The notes under the pieces were generated by a model. The model was not told the DNA's origin, searched no databases, and worked only from the letters and a program-made list of their open reading frames with translations. A stretch of 38,351 nucleotides of DNA from a virus, in IMG/VR virus record IMGVR_UViG_3300025466_000093, positions 1 through 38,351 of that record; one strand, 5' to 3'. Every line of letters starts with the position of its first letter. Position 1 is the stretch's first letter. The translations under genes were made by a program, and so were the position numbers. Shown piece after piece: positions 9,343-17,700 of the stretch.

Positions 9343-10785
9343 TTATTGTTTAATTTCTTGTAGTATGATGCTGTAGTTTCCTACTGGTACATTAATATAA
9401 GCTGGTGTTTGTTGTGCTGTAACAGCAGTTCCACCATAAACTGTACAAGCGTCATTGTCTGCATCAGGATCGTCAATTGATCCAATAACCATATTATAAG
9501 TCACAGTAGAGGTAGTTGCAGGACTATCTAAATAAATACTTGTTAAATTTCCTAATGCTGGTGGTGCATCTTCTGCTCCATTACCTAAATAAGTAGTTGA
9601 TATTAAAGTAGCTCCCCTATAAATATCCATAAATGCACCATTAGACTCACCTTTAAATGCTAATACAGGGCAATTCATTTGAACTAAAATTTTACTATTA
9701 GCATATTGAGGAACAATATTAAGGCTTAAGACATTGATACCTAAAGTATTATTAGTAGAGAATCCAGAAGTGCTACTTGCAGCTTGAGTTTGAATTACTG
9801 TTCCAGCAGGTAAAGTCAATTGATTAGTAAAAGGATTTAATAATATCCATTTACCAAATTGAGTGCTGTAAACAAACTCAGCGACATAACCAGAGCCAGG
9901 AATATCTCCAGGTGTTAAAGGTAAATTATTGCCTTTTACAATAGTAGTTGTTGCTGTTGCAGTAGATCCTAAAGTAAGAGTTAAATTAGGAGTTGCTGTA
10001 CTATTAGCATAAAGAGTTCTTACATACACTTGCATACCATCTGTTAAAGAAGTTAATGGAGAAGGTATAGTTGTAGCAATAGTATTAGCGCCACCTGTAG
10101 CAACACCATAAAGCCAATATTGTTGTTGTAACTGAGTTGGGGTTACAACAGCGCCTTGACCTGTAGCTGGGTTTTGTAAGACATAAGCACTATATACAGG
10201 ACTCCAAGATACAAGCATTGGATAACCAGAATTAGGAATATCACCTAAAACTAAAGGTTGATTATTAGCTTTTACTAAAGGATAAACTCCAGTAGTTGTA
10301 GTTCCCATAGTTAAATTAAGAGTAGTTGCTCCAGTATTTGCATTAGAAGCTTGTAGAGTAAAAGTAAAATTAGTAGGGATATAAGCTAAATTAGAAGGAA
10401 TAGTTGCTGTTAAAGAATTGGCAGTTCCTCCTGCTACAGCAAAGTCATAAGTACCAATTTGGTATTGGTCAATCTGGATATTGTTATTTTGTGTACCTGC
10501 TGTATAAAGCATACCTGCTAAATCACCAGCAAGCCAAGACTGAGGTGTTGTGCCTTCCTGTCCTCGCAGAATAGTTACTACATCGCCTGATCTGGCTGTT
10601 ACCAATACAATTTCATTTAAAAGACCAGTAGCAGCATCTACAAAAGTAAGCTTAAAGCCTTGACCAGTAGAAGGACTAGGAAATAAAGATCCTGTGCCTG
10701 GAGCTAAAGTAGCTGTGGTAGCCGAGCTAGTTAAAGAATTAGCTAGGGTTGTTTGTGCATTATTGGCAAATAAATAGATAGTCAT
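9343..10785 (-). CDS. Tail fibre with anchor domain and SKILV tip
   Basis: A 480-residue protein. Residues 1-105 are the shared anchor domain (YLFANNAQTTLANSL, RGQEGTTPQSWLAGDLA). Two tandem copies of a roughly 100-residue shaft domain follow: each has GGTANSLTATIPS or GGANTIATTIPS, then NTGATTLNLT or NSTATPNLTL, then VKxNNxPLxxGDIPxSGY, ending in LQNP or LLNP. The C-terminal 150 residues carry LGINVLSLNIVPQYANSKIL, the SKILV-type domain common at phage fibre tips. As the first fibre gene after the baseplate gene gpI-like, it is the best candidate for the fibre bound directly to the baseplate. Confidence 0.87.
   Translation of the reverse strand: MTIYLFANNAQTTLANSLTSSATTATLAPGTGSLFPSPSTGQGFKLTFVDAATGLLNEIVLVTARSGDVVTILRGQEGTTPQSWLAGDLAGMLYTAGTQNNNIQIDQYQIGTYDFAVAGGTANSLTATIPSNLAYIPTNFTFTLQASNANTGATTLNLTMGTTTTGVYPLVKANNQPLVLGDIPNSGYPMLVSWSPVYSAYVLQNPATGQGAVVTPTQLQQQYWLYGVATGGANTIATTIPSPLTSLTDGMQVYVRTLYANSTATPNLTLTLGSTATATTTIVKGNNLPLTPGDIPGSGYVAEFVYSTQFGKWILLNPFTNQLTLPAGTVIQTQAASSTSGFSTNNTLGINVLSLNIVPQYANSKILVQMNCPVLAFKGESNGAFMDIYRGATLISTTYLGNGAEDAPPALGNLTSIYLDSPATTSTVTYNMVIGSIDDPDADNDACTVYGGTAVTAQQTPAYINVPVGNYSIILQEIKQ
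10523..10557. repeat. 35-bp perfect direct repeat, copy B
   Basis: Identical to 8781-8815. Together the two copies bracket about 1.7 kb that includes the 92-residue gene, so recombination between them would delete or fuse one fibre gene and swap its tip. Confidence 0.85.
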
Positions 10786-10794
10786 AGCGGTCTC

Positions 10795-11505
10795 TTATGT
10801 CAAAGTTAGATTATAAGTGTATTGAAAGGGTAATTGTAAAACTCCTGCATTAATTGCAGCCTGTAATATAGGAAATAAATTTGTAGGTATATAAGTCTTA
10901 AAAATAGTAGGTTGATTCATAGGCAATTGATCTAGTTCAAAAGTATCAAATAAAGCACCACCTTTAGTGGTTAGAATGCCTTTTTTGACATTAATATTAA
11001 CTACATCGGTTGCAGCAAAAGTAACACTAATTTGATAGGTATTATCAAGCTTAGGATCAGTTCCATTAACACCAGCTAAAAATCTAGCTATTCTATTTTT
11101 AAGCCATCTAATATTAAATTGGTATCCATCGCCTTTATAGAAGTTCCAAGTAATGCACCTTTTAAATATATCGTCAGTGACATTATAAAAAGCTGTAGGA
11201 GCTAATTTTTTTAAAGCATTATAGTTACCTTCATTTAAGTGAGTAGTATTATACTCACCTTTATTTTTGTAGTAGCCTTGTGGGATTACAGGTCTTTTTA
11301 AACCATAAATACCTAGAGCCACCCAGTCTAATAAATTACCTGAGATACTTGTGCTAGTATAAATAGGTAAATTAAGGTTATTGATTTGATCTAAATATTG
11401 TTGTGCAGTTGTATTGTAGGCATCAAAAAAGGCTTGCAAATACTGAGTGCTATCATGCCCTGTATATTGCGAATAAAGATAAGAAGGTAATATCTTGGTT
11501 TGCAT
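10795..11505 (-). CDS. Baseplate protein, P2 gpI / DUF2612-like
   Basis: A 236-residue protein that starts with a helical part (LPSYLYSQYTGHDSTQYLQA, YLDQINNLNLPIYTS) and has GNLLDWVALGIYGLKRP, typical of the DUF2612 and gpI-like baseplate proteins, in which the particle must first recognise it has left the previous gene. The C-terminal half includes FKRCITWNFYKGDGYQFNIR and RWLKNRIARFLAG. In contractile phages this protein follows baseplate J and carries the fibres. The order here, J then this gene then fibres, agrees. It starts two bases after the stop of the J gene. The family call rests on order and these motifs. Confidence 0.75.
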   Translation of the reverse strand: MQTKILPSYLYSQYTGHDSTQYLQAFFDAYNTTAQQYLDQINNLNLPIYTSTSISGNLLDWVALGIYGLKRPVIPQGYYKNKGEYNTTHLNEGNYNALKKLAPTAFYNVTDDIFKRCITWNFYKGDGYQFNIRWLKNRIARFLAGVNGTDPKLDNTYQISVTFAATDVVNINVKKGILTTKGGALFDTFELDQLPMNQPTIFKTYIPTNLFPILQAAINAGVLQLPFQYTYNLTLT

Positions 11506-11507
11506 TA

Positions 11508-12911
11508 TTAGCCTTGAGTAATAGTTACTAAGCTTGTATTAGTTTGGAAATAAGATTCAGGATCACCATAAATCAATAAACTGCCTGCTGCTGGTGATAC
11601 AGATACTCCATTAATTGCAATTGCAAATACTAATTTAGATATTAAGTCTTGAGGAATAATAGATTCAATTGCATTTTGGAAAGCATCTTCTAATGAATAA
11701 GTATTGATAGGCTGACCTACTACAATAGAATTAATATAATTAACAATAGCTGGCTGACCTAATGCAGCTACCGCAGTAGGTGAGATATAGTTAGTTGATA
11801 TAGTATTCCAAGTAAGAGATACTGTTACAGCTTGTTGTGGTGGGTTTACAAAAGTAATATTGTAAGAATCTGGATAATCATTAATAGATACTGTGACATT
11901 TCTATAATTAGGAGTTATGACACCACCAGAGGTATAAGTACCAAAAGTAGAAGTATTCTTGCTTGTAGTTACAAGATTGTTAGCTATAGCAGTTACAGTA
12001 TAAGTACCATTAAATGTAGAAGGAGTAGCTCCTGCCACTGTAATGACTTCACCCACTGTATATTGACCAAAATAAGATCCAGTATTAATGACTGCATTAG
12101 TTCCTGTAGTAATGCTAGATACAGTAATTGTAGAACCTACTAAATTAGATATATCAAAAAGACCTTGATAGATAGCATTGCCTACTTGGTATGGATCGCC
12201 ACCACCGCAAATAACTTCCCATTGATTAGCGCCTGGATTTCTTACAGATACAAGTCTTGATTGAACTCCAGATACTTTATTTAATTGAGCTTTTAAAAAG
12301 GTAGGCATACCTTGAGCAGTTGCTAAACCAGCTTGAATGACTTGAGCTTGATAATCTGCTAAAGGTTGAGCAGTAGCACCTGGAAGTCCAGTAGTTAAGT
12401 TGGTAACTGTTAAGGTTACTGTGCTAGGTACAGAAGTAATGATTTGAGTTACAGTACCTACAGGAACAGCCCAAGATCCAGAAACTGTAGCTAAACAATA
12501 TAATGCGCTACTTTGACCTGTGGCAGCAATAGATCCGCCATCTTGTACGGAGTATTGATGAGTACCATCTGATACTATAAAACCTCTAGGAATAATAAAT
12601 CCTGGAGTGCCTGTAAAATTGACATATACAGAAGTGTTAGATCCTTGACCTTGTTGAACACCATAAACTGAACCTAATTGATAAAGAATATATGGGTTAG
12701 CTGTGTAAGGGCTAATTGAATTAACTAAATCGACATAGGCTAAATCCTGAACCACTACAGCGCCAGCAGCGGTAGAAGCCATATCCTCAACAAGAGATCC
12801 TGGTAAATTTGCAGTGAGTCCAGGAGCTAATGCAGTAGCGGCTGCTATTTCTGCATTTAATAGGTCGGTTGGGCTACTTGGTACTGCACCTGATTTAGTA
12901 ATAATTGCCAT
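11508..12911 (-). CDS. Baseplate J-like protein
   Basis: A 467-residue baseplate wedge protein. The N-terminus has the family pattern SGAVPSSPTDLLNAEIAAA, LPGSLVEDMASTAAGAV and YILYQLGSVYGVQQG; then comes FTGTPGFIIPRGFIVSDG and LADYQAQVIQAGLATAQGMP, also typical. Residues about 264-333 hold an inserted beta domain (VAGATPSTFNGTYTVTAI, YTSGGVI) that also occurs in the tail sheath protein. The end has PTAVAALGQPAIVNYIN and INTYSLEDAFQNAIES, matching the gpJ C-terminus. It links hub and fibre-bearing parts of the baseplate and takes part in the switch that triggers sheath contraction. Confidence 0.9.
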   Translation of the reverse strand: MAIITKSGAVPSSPTDLLNAEIAAATALAPGLTANLPGSLVEDMASTAAGAVVVQDLAYVDLVNSISPYTANPYILYQLGSVYGVQQGQGSNTSVYVNFTGTPGFIIPRGFIVSDGTHQYSVQDGGSIAATGQSSALYCLATVSGSWAVPVGTVTQIITSVPSTVTLTVTNLTTGLPGATAQPLADYQAQVIQAGLATAQGMPTFLKAQLNKVSGVQSRLVSVRNPGANQWEVICGGGDPYQVGNAIYQGLFDISNLVGSTITVSSITTGTNAVINTGSYFGQYTVGEVITVAGATPSTFNGTYTVTAIANNLVTTSKNTSTFGTYTSGGVITPNYRNVTVSINDYPDSYNITFVNPPQQAVTVSLTWNTISTNYISPTAVAALGQPAIVNYINSIVVGQPINTYSLEDAFQNAIESIIPQDLISKLVFAIAINGVSVSPAAGSLLIYGDPESYFQTNTSLVTITQG

Positions 12912-12921
12912 TTTTTATCCT

Positions 12922-13563
12922 TTAAGTCGCTATGACGGATTGAATAGTAGTTCCGTCAGTAAATATTGCTGAGATATTATAAGTCGGTTGAGCTGCTAAT
13001 TGTTGTTTTGATACAGCTAAACTTGCAAAATGAGGTGAATATTGAGATTGAGTTCTTGAAACTGCTGCATCTGGTGCAATTTGAGTATGTACTGATTTAT
13101 ATGCAGGAATGCCATAATTGCCATAAAAAGGACTTTCGCCTTCAATAAGCCTTAAAGTCTGAACAAGGGTAGTAAGCCAAATATAACCTACACTTACTTG
13201 CACTACTTCACCTTGTTGCAAATTCCAAGTATTAAATGATGAATTATTAACAGGTTTAAGAATATATTGTGGGGGCGGTGCAGTTGGCAAAAGTACATTT
13301 TGTGTGACATTTGACCAAGTATTTACTAGAGTATTTCCATAAGAATCTGTAATAGTATTATTTTGAATAGTATCACCTTGATTAATAGTAATAGGTGGTA
13401 AACTAAAATCTATAGTAGCTGTGTAAATAGTACTAGATACTGTAAAAATATCGCCAACACTGTCTGTAAAATTGTAAACAACAGGATTGGAAGCATTTTG
13501 GTATGGAGCTTGAGTTAATAAAGTCCATTGATTTGTGTTTGGATCTATACCATAAGTTCTCAT
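12922..13563 (-). CDS. Baseplate protein, gp25-like C-terminus
   Basis: A 213-residue protein. The first 110 residues are beta-rich with no family that I recognise. The last 90 (TLRLIEGESPFYGNYGIPAY, SPHFASLAVSKQQLAAQ, PTYNISAIFTDGTTI) resemble the gp25/gpW sheath-initiator fold, with its E-G-E-x-P and G-I-P signature and a C-terminal beta hairpin. Its position between spike and baseplate J is where gp25 analogues sit. The start ATG touches the stop of the spike gene. Function as wedge protein or sheath initiator is inferred. Confidence 0.68.
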   Translation of the reverse strand: MRTYGIDPNTNQWTLLTQAPYQNASNPVVYNFTDSVGDIFTVSSTIYTATIDFSLPPITINQGDTIQNNTITDSYGNTLVNTWSNVTQNVLLPTAPPPQYILKPVNNSSFNTWNLQQGEVVQVSVGYIWLTTLVQTLRLIEGESPFYGNYGIPAYKSVHTQIAPDAAVSRTQSQYSPHFASLAVSKQQLAAQPTYNISAIFTDGTTIQSVIAT

Positions 13564-14198
13564 TATATTGGAGTTCCTGTATTTCCAGAGCCTGTTTGTA
13601 CTCCTGAGTGTTCGTGAGTACTACTAATATTTACACCATTATTAGTTAAAGTGCCTGTAGTTTGAATATTGCCATTAATTATAACACTTCCATTACTGAT
13701 ATTTAGAGTGCCACCATTAAGATTAATAGATATTCCAGATGAGTTTAAAGTAAGGGTACAGTCTTGATTAATAGTAGTAAGCTCTACTCCATTAACTCCG
13801 TACATAAATAAATATTTACCATCGACATTAAACCAATTCTTATTGCCAATAGGTACAAAAATAAGACCACCAAGATTGGTAGGATTTACAAGATCAGCTA
13901 ATCCTAATCCTAGTCCAGATATACCACCTAGACGAGCATTAGCGCCCATTACAACACCTTTATCGCCTGGCTGAATAGGTAACCTTGTATATTGACTTTC
14001 AGCGATAGGACAAGTCACTTGTGGCAAAGTAATACCTTCTGGGACATTAACCTCAAAAGCTACAGTAACAATAGCTCCACTAATTGAAACCACAGAGCAA
14101 GGTAAAGCCTGACCAAGATTTTGTAATTGATTCTCAATTTTGTTTTTAGAGAATTTATTAATGGTTTGGGCAAAGGGGACTTTTTGTGAGATTGTCAT
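13563..14198 (-). CDS. Baseplate central spike (gpV / gp45-like)
   Basis: A 211-residue protein. Residues 30-110 fit an OB-fold (PCSVVSISGAIVTVAFEV, PIAESQYTRLPIQPGDKGVV). The stretch after that has the beta-helix character of spikes, with repeating NLNGGTLNISNGSVIINGN. Near the C-terminus it has THEHSGVQTGSGNTGTP with H195-E-H197. In P2 gpV, phi92 and Mu gp45 spikes, an HxH motif in the trimer binds one iron ion at the sharpened tip, so the same is expected here. It pierces the outer membrane during contraction. Located between hub and wedge genes, as usual. Confidence 0.85.
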   Translation of the reverse strand: MTISQKVPFAQTINKFSKNKIENQLQNLGQALPCSVVSISGAIVTVAFEVNVPEGITLPQVTCPIAESQYTRLPIQPGDKGVVMGANARLGGISGLGLGLADLVNPTNLGGLIFVPIGNKNWFNVDGKYLFMYGVNGVELTTINQDCTLTLNSSGISINLNGGTLNISNGSVIINGNIQTTGTLTNNGVNISSTHEHSGVQTGSGNTGTPI

Positions 14199-14208
14199 TT
14201 TTTATCCA

Positions 14209-15180
14209 TTATTGTGAAATATAGGCATCAATTACACTACACCAGCTATTAGCATCTGCTTGGCGACTATTACCTACATGGCGGATCTGTTGTATCTGGA
14301 ATGTACCTTGAAAAGATATATCATTCCTAAATTGAGTAAAACTGTTTGTAGTATTTAATAAAGGTGCGCCTTTAGGGAATTTGATATATTGACCTACAGT
14401 TAAGTCACCTCTCATCACCACTTTAGCCTGTATAGTGTATAAATCTAACCAAGTTAGATTACCTATAATATCGTAATAACTAATCTGTGTAGGATTGGTT
14501 AATGAATTAGATTGACCTGTATCTCCTATACCATCTGATAAAACAAATCCATTAGAAGTAGAAGCAATACTAGCTCCAATATACTTAGGATCTTTAATAA
14601 TATACTTGCTAAGCTCATTCATTTTTTCTGAGAATTGCTGTAGATTGTAATTATAAAAAGGCTGATCTTCTGTATAAACTAAATTGGTAGAAAAATTACC
14701 TGTGATATTTACACCAGGAAAAGCTTGATTTAAGGTGCTAGTTACAAATTTTTGCATAGTTGTGCCTTTATACCAAATACCAGTAAGATTTGGCTCTTTA
14801 GTAGAATCATAAATTAAAGGCACTACAATAAGGTGAAGGCTGACTTCATTACCTTGCCAATTACCAAAAGCTTGCCAAATTGTACCTTGCAATACAATTC
14901 CTCTTTCTTGTGGGTTAGCTAAAGGCAATCCAATATTCATACCTACTGAAACTGATATAGTTTGATTGTTTAAATTAGAAGCTTGGCTGATAGTTTCATA
15001 GGTAACCCCAGTAATTTTTATATAGGGATTTTGAGCTGGAGCATGAAAAAAATTCTGGAACATATCCAGTTCAACTTGAAGCGCAGCACCATTATTAGAG
15101 TTATCACTATTTAAGCTAGTGAACTGATTTATTATTTTTCCTGTTTTAGAATCAGTAATGACAATATCATAGTATCTCAT
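14209..15180 (-). CDS. Baseplate hub protein (gp27/gpD-like)
   Basis: A 323-residue protein. The beginning (MRYYDIVITDSKTGKIINQF, AALQVELDMFQNFFHAP) and ALxVELD-type text, followed by NPYIKITGVTYETISQAS and ISVSVGMNIGLPLAN, are typical of hub proteins in Bcep781-type and related myoviruses. The end, FQIQQIRHVGNSRQADANSW, matches the hub ending in which a disordered loop precedes C-V-I-D. The protein should form a trimeric ring between tail tube and spike. The next gene downstream encodes the spike, which supports the call. Its start overlaps the stop of the plug-like gene by four bases. Confidence 0.78.
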   Translation of the reverse strand: MRYYDIVITDSKTGKIINQFTSLNSDNSNNGAALQVELDMFQNFFHAPAQNPYIKITGVTYETISQASNLNNQTISVSVGMNIGLPLANPQERGIVLQGTIWQAFGNWQGNEVSLHLIVVPLIYDSTKEPNLTGIWYKGTTMQKFVTSTLNQAFPGVNITGNFSTNLVYTEDQPFYNYNLQQFSEKMNELSKYIIKDPKYIGASIASTSNGFVLSDGIGDTGQSNSLTNPTQISYYDIIGNLTWLDLYTIQAKVVMRGDLTVGQYIKFPKGAPLLNTTNSFTQFRNDISFQGTFQIQQIRHVGNSRQADANSWCSVIDAYISQ

Positions 15181-15449
15181 GGTGTCACTTCAAAATTTCC
15201 TGATGAAGCTCTATAAACTAAGGTAGAAGTAAAGAAATAGTTTTTAACTAAATTAATATCGTAATTATCAGGTGAAGCAATAATTGGAATGCTTAATATA
15301 AGAGTTTTAAAAGCATCATAAATATTAATATAGTATCTATTGCCATAACCATTCCAAGTGCAAATTGCAGTGTAAGTTGTGCCATCTAATACAGGGTTAA
15401 ACTGAAAATTAGCTGATGGAGAAGGATTAAAGGCTACAAAAGTGGTCAT
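15177..15449 (-). CDS. Small baseplate protein, plug-like
   Basis: A 90-residue protein with N-terminal FQFNPVLDGTTYTAICTWN and then YGNRYYINIYDAFKTLIL. This short beta pattern (x-F-x-L-D-G-x-x-Y, W-N-x-x-x-x-x-Y-x-x-x-x-x-D) fits the family of small baseplate proteins typified by the Pam3 cyanophage plug gp18 (DUF6983). Its place between a Dit-like protein and the hub is the same as in that arrangement. It overlaps both neighbours by four bases, which implies translational coupling. Family assignment is from memory of the pattern and is moderate. Confidence 0.65.
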   Translation of the reverse strand: MTTFVAFNPSPSANFQFNPVLDGTTYTAICTWNGYGNRYYINIYDAFKTLILSIPIIASPDNYDINLVKNYFFTSTLVYRASSGNFEVTP

Positions 15450-16153
15450 GGTAATGAGATATTAGTTGGTGTGCCTGTTCCATTAGAGAACAAGGAAGCA
15501 TTGCTTTGTGGTTGATAATTTTGTGAAGCGCCAATATTAGCTCCAGTGCCGCCCCAGTTGTCCAGATTAGTAGGAGTTGGAGTGCCATTACCTATTTTAG
15601 TCATTAGATTGTTATAGGTCGCTGTTGCTGCTTGTTGAGTGACTAATGGTTGTACAAAATCCCATTGATACATAAATTGGACTTGTTTATCGCTTAAAGT
15701 ACTTACATCTCTTAAATTAGTCAAAATACAATTTGAATAGGTATAAGCAGGAGTGGCTACAATAAAAGTACCGCCTGCCAAAATATGATTATCTAATTGT
15801 GTTTTTAAATTAGTTAAAACAGCTTGTTTTTCAAAGTATCCATTACCATTGTTTTGTGCTGGACAAGCCATCATTAGACTTACCTTTAAAGGCATTTGAA
15901 TAACAGCATTGGCAGCCATTTGAATAGATGCAAAAGGATATTCAGCGACTTGCCATTCTTGTAATGAATTACCACCCACTACTTTAAAGTGAGCAAAATA
16001 ATCATTGGCATCTGGGTAAAATATATCAGCACCCTCAGTAAGAGTTAATATACTCATTAAACCATTAGGCAAATTAGCAGCTAATCCATTTACCAAAAGA
16101 ATAGGAGCTATTTCATATTGGTATTGAAATTGAATTTGTTGTGAAGTAATCAT
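15446..16153 (-). CDS. Baseplate / distal tail (Dit-like) protein
   Basis: A 235-residue protein immediately after the tape measure. Residues 1-170 (FQYQYEIAPILLVNGLAANL, ADIFYPDANDYFAHFKVVGG, TLSDKQVQFMYQWDFVQPLV) have the beta-barrel character of tail-tip ring proteins and the Q-M-x-F/W-D-F ending that closes them. The last 60 residues are Asn/Gly/Thr-rich and probably flexible. Ring proteins that start the tube at the baseplate occupy this place in Bcep781-type and Pam3-type phages. It starts on the ATGA overlap with the tape measure stop. Confidence 0.65.
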   Translation of the reverse strand: MITSQQIQFQYQYEIAPILLVNGLAANLPNGLMSILTLTEGADIFYPDANDYFAHFKVVGGNSLQEWQVAEYPFASIQMAANAVIQMPLKVSLMMACPAQNNGNGYFEKQAVLTNLKTQLDNHILAGGTFIVATPAYTYSNCILTNLRDVSTLSDKQVQFMYQWDFVQPLVTQQAATATYNNLMTKIGNGTPTPTNLDNWGGTGANIGASQNYQPQSNASLFSNGTGTPTNISLP

Positions 16154-17679
16154 GGATTTCCTACAGTTGCCATACCTACAGCAGAAGCAGTAGCATTTCC
16201 GCCAGTATTGTTATTGATATTAACACTAATAGCATTAGAGTACATCTCTCTTTTATAGGTTTCATAACCCATATTAGCTGGTCTCTCATATTGTTGAGTA
16301 ATGATTTTAGAAGCTTCTGTAGGTGTAGCAGCCTTTTTAAGAGCTTCTCCAGCCATAGCTTCTTTATGATTTAGTTCATATAGGAAGAATTGTAATTGTT
16401 CTTGTAAAGTACTTCCTTTTAATGAATGACCAAACAATGATTCAAATTCTTTTTGACGAGCAGTATCCCATTGAGCAATACCTACACCTGATCCGCCTTT
16501 TTGTAGAGCATTAGGGTTATAGCCACTTTCAGCATAGAAATTACCAAGAACACCAGCGATTTGAGCTTTTGTAAATCCTTTGCTTGCAAGGAAATCAATA
16601 ATTTGTTGTTTATTACTTTTTTGTTGTGCAGAGCTAATAGTCTCAGATCCTGCTGGATTTAAAGTCTTATTAACTTGTGACACTTGACCAAAAGCCCTTC
16701 TAAGTGCATCTACAAGCTCACCTAAGATTTTAATTAAAGGAGCAAATATATATTCTGCAATACCTAATTTAGATGGAGTAAATGCTTGTAAAATTTTTCT
16801 TTCAATAGTTACTTTTAAAGTCGTAAAGAAGGTTTCAATAGTAGTCTCAATAGTCTGCGCTCTTTTTTCTTCTTCTGGGGTAAGACCGACTGCTGGAACT
16901 AATTGTTTATATCGCTCTACTGTCTCTGGGAACTCTTTTTGTAGTTTAAGTATTCTTAATTGCTCATCAAGAGGTAAGACTTGACCATAGCCCTTAACAG
17001 CAGATAGAACTTGTAGTCTTTGTAAGCCTTGTTGTGTATTGACATCAATGCCTTGTTTTTTGACATCTTCAAGGAATTTTTGTACTATGAGTGGGTAGAG
17101 TTGTGCTGCATCTTTACCAATATTTTCTTTGCCTACCATCTGTTGTAGGTAAGGGGATAATTTTGTCTGTAAATCTGCTATTTTGCTTAAATCTGCGGAT
17201 ACATCACCAAAGCGCTTAAATGCAATCTCAGCAGCCCTTAATTCAGCAGTATCTCTTAATCCAAGACCAGCAGCCTGCCTTCTTTTCTCTGATACATCTT
17301 CTACAGTAGATGATATAGCTCCACCAGCAATACCTAATGCTAATGATGCTAAAGCGCCTTCTGTACCAAATAAAGATAGGAATTTACCTGCGATTGAGGA
17401 AATATTATTCATATTTCCACTAATTACTGTAGTTATTTTTTGGGTAAGTTTAAGACTTTCATTGCTATCATCGATAGCTCTCATATAGTCTTTAAGTGAT
17501 TTGGTATGACCTTTTACAGCCTTCTCAGAATCTAGGGATGTCTTTTTAGTTTGCTCATTGATCTTTTGCCAGTCTTTAGGCATTCTTTCAACAGCTTCTT
17601 TGTATTGCTCAAAGGCAACTAGAAATTCTTGGAATTTCTCGTCTAGTACATCTATCTCAATTACTGATTTAATAGCCAT
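16150..17679 (-). CDS. Tape measure protein with tail lysozyme domain
   Basis: A 509-residue protein. Residues 1-85 are helical and charged, residues 98-130 a Gly/Ala-rich hydrophobic helix (LFGTEGALASLALGIAGGAI), residues 130-350 mixed helices. Residues about 355-480 form a tail-lysozyme domain: IIDFLASKGFTKAQIAGVL, then GNFYAESGYNPNA with the catalytic-type Glu384, GVGIAQWD and the end motif YERPAN. This domain should cut peptidoglycan during DNA injection. The length sets tail length; at about 0.15 nm per residue (known rule) a tail near 75 nm is predicted. The gene follows the chaperone frameshift product by 21 bases and has no clear Shine-Dalgarno sequence before its ATG. Confidence 0.88.
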   Translation of the reverse strand: MAIKSVIEIDVLDEKFQEFLVAFEQYKEAVERMPKDWQKINEQTKKTSLDSEKAVKGHTKSLKDYMRAIDDSNESLKLTQKITTVISGNMNNISSIAGKFLSLFGTEGALASLALGIAGGAISSTVEDVSEKRRQAAGLGLRDTAELRAAEIAFKRFGDVSADLSKIADLQTKLSPYLQQMVGKENIGKDAAQLYPLIVQKFLEDVKKQGIDVNTQQGLQRLQVLSAVKGYGQVLPLDEQLRILKLQKEFPETVERYKQLVPAVGLTPEEEKRAQTIETTIETFFTTLKVTIERKILQAFTPSKLGIAEYIFAPLIKILGELVDALRRAFGQVSQVNKTLNPAGSETISSAQQKSNKQQIIDFLASKGFTKAQIAGVLGNFYAESGYNPNALQKGGSGVGIAQWDTARQKEFESLFGHSLKGSTLQEQLQFFLYELNHKEAMAGEALKKAATPTEASKIITQQYERPANMGYETYKREMYSNAISVNINNNTGGNATASAVGMATVGNP

Positions 17680-17700
17680 AGCGAAATTATAGTCAATTAG

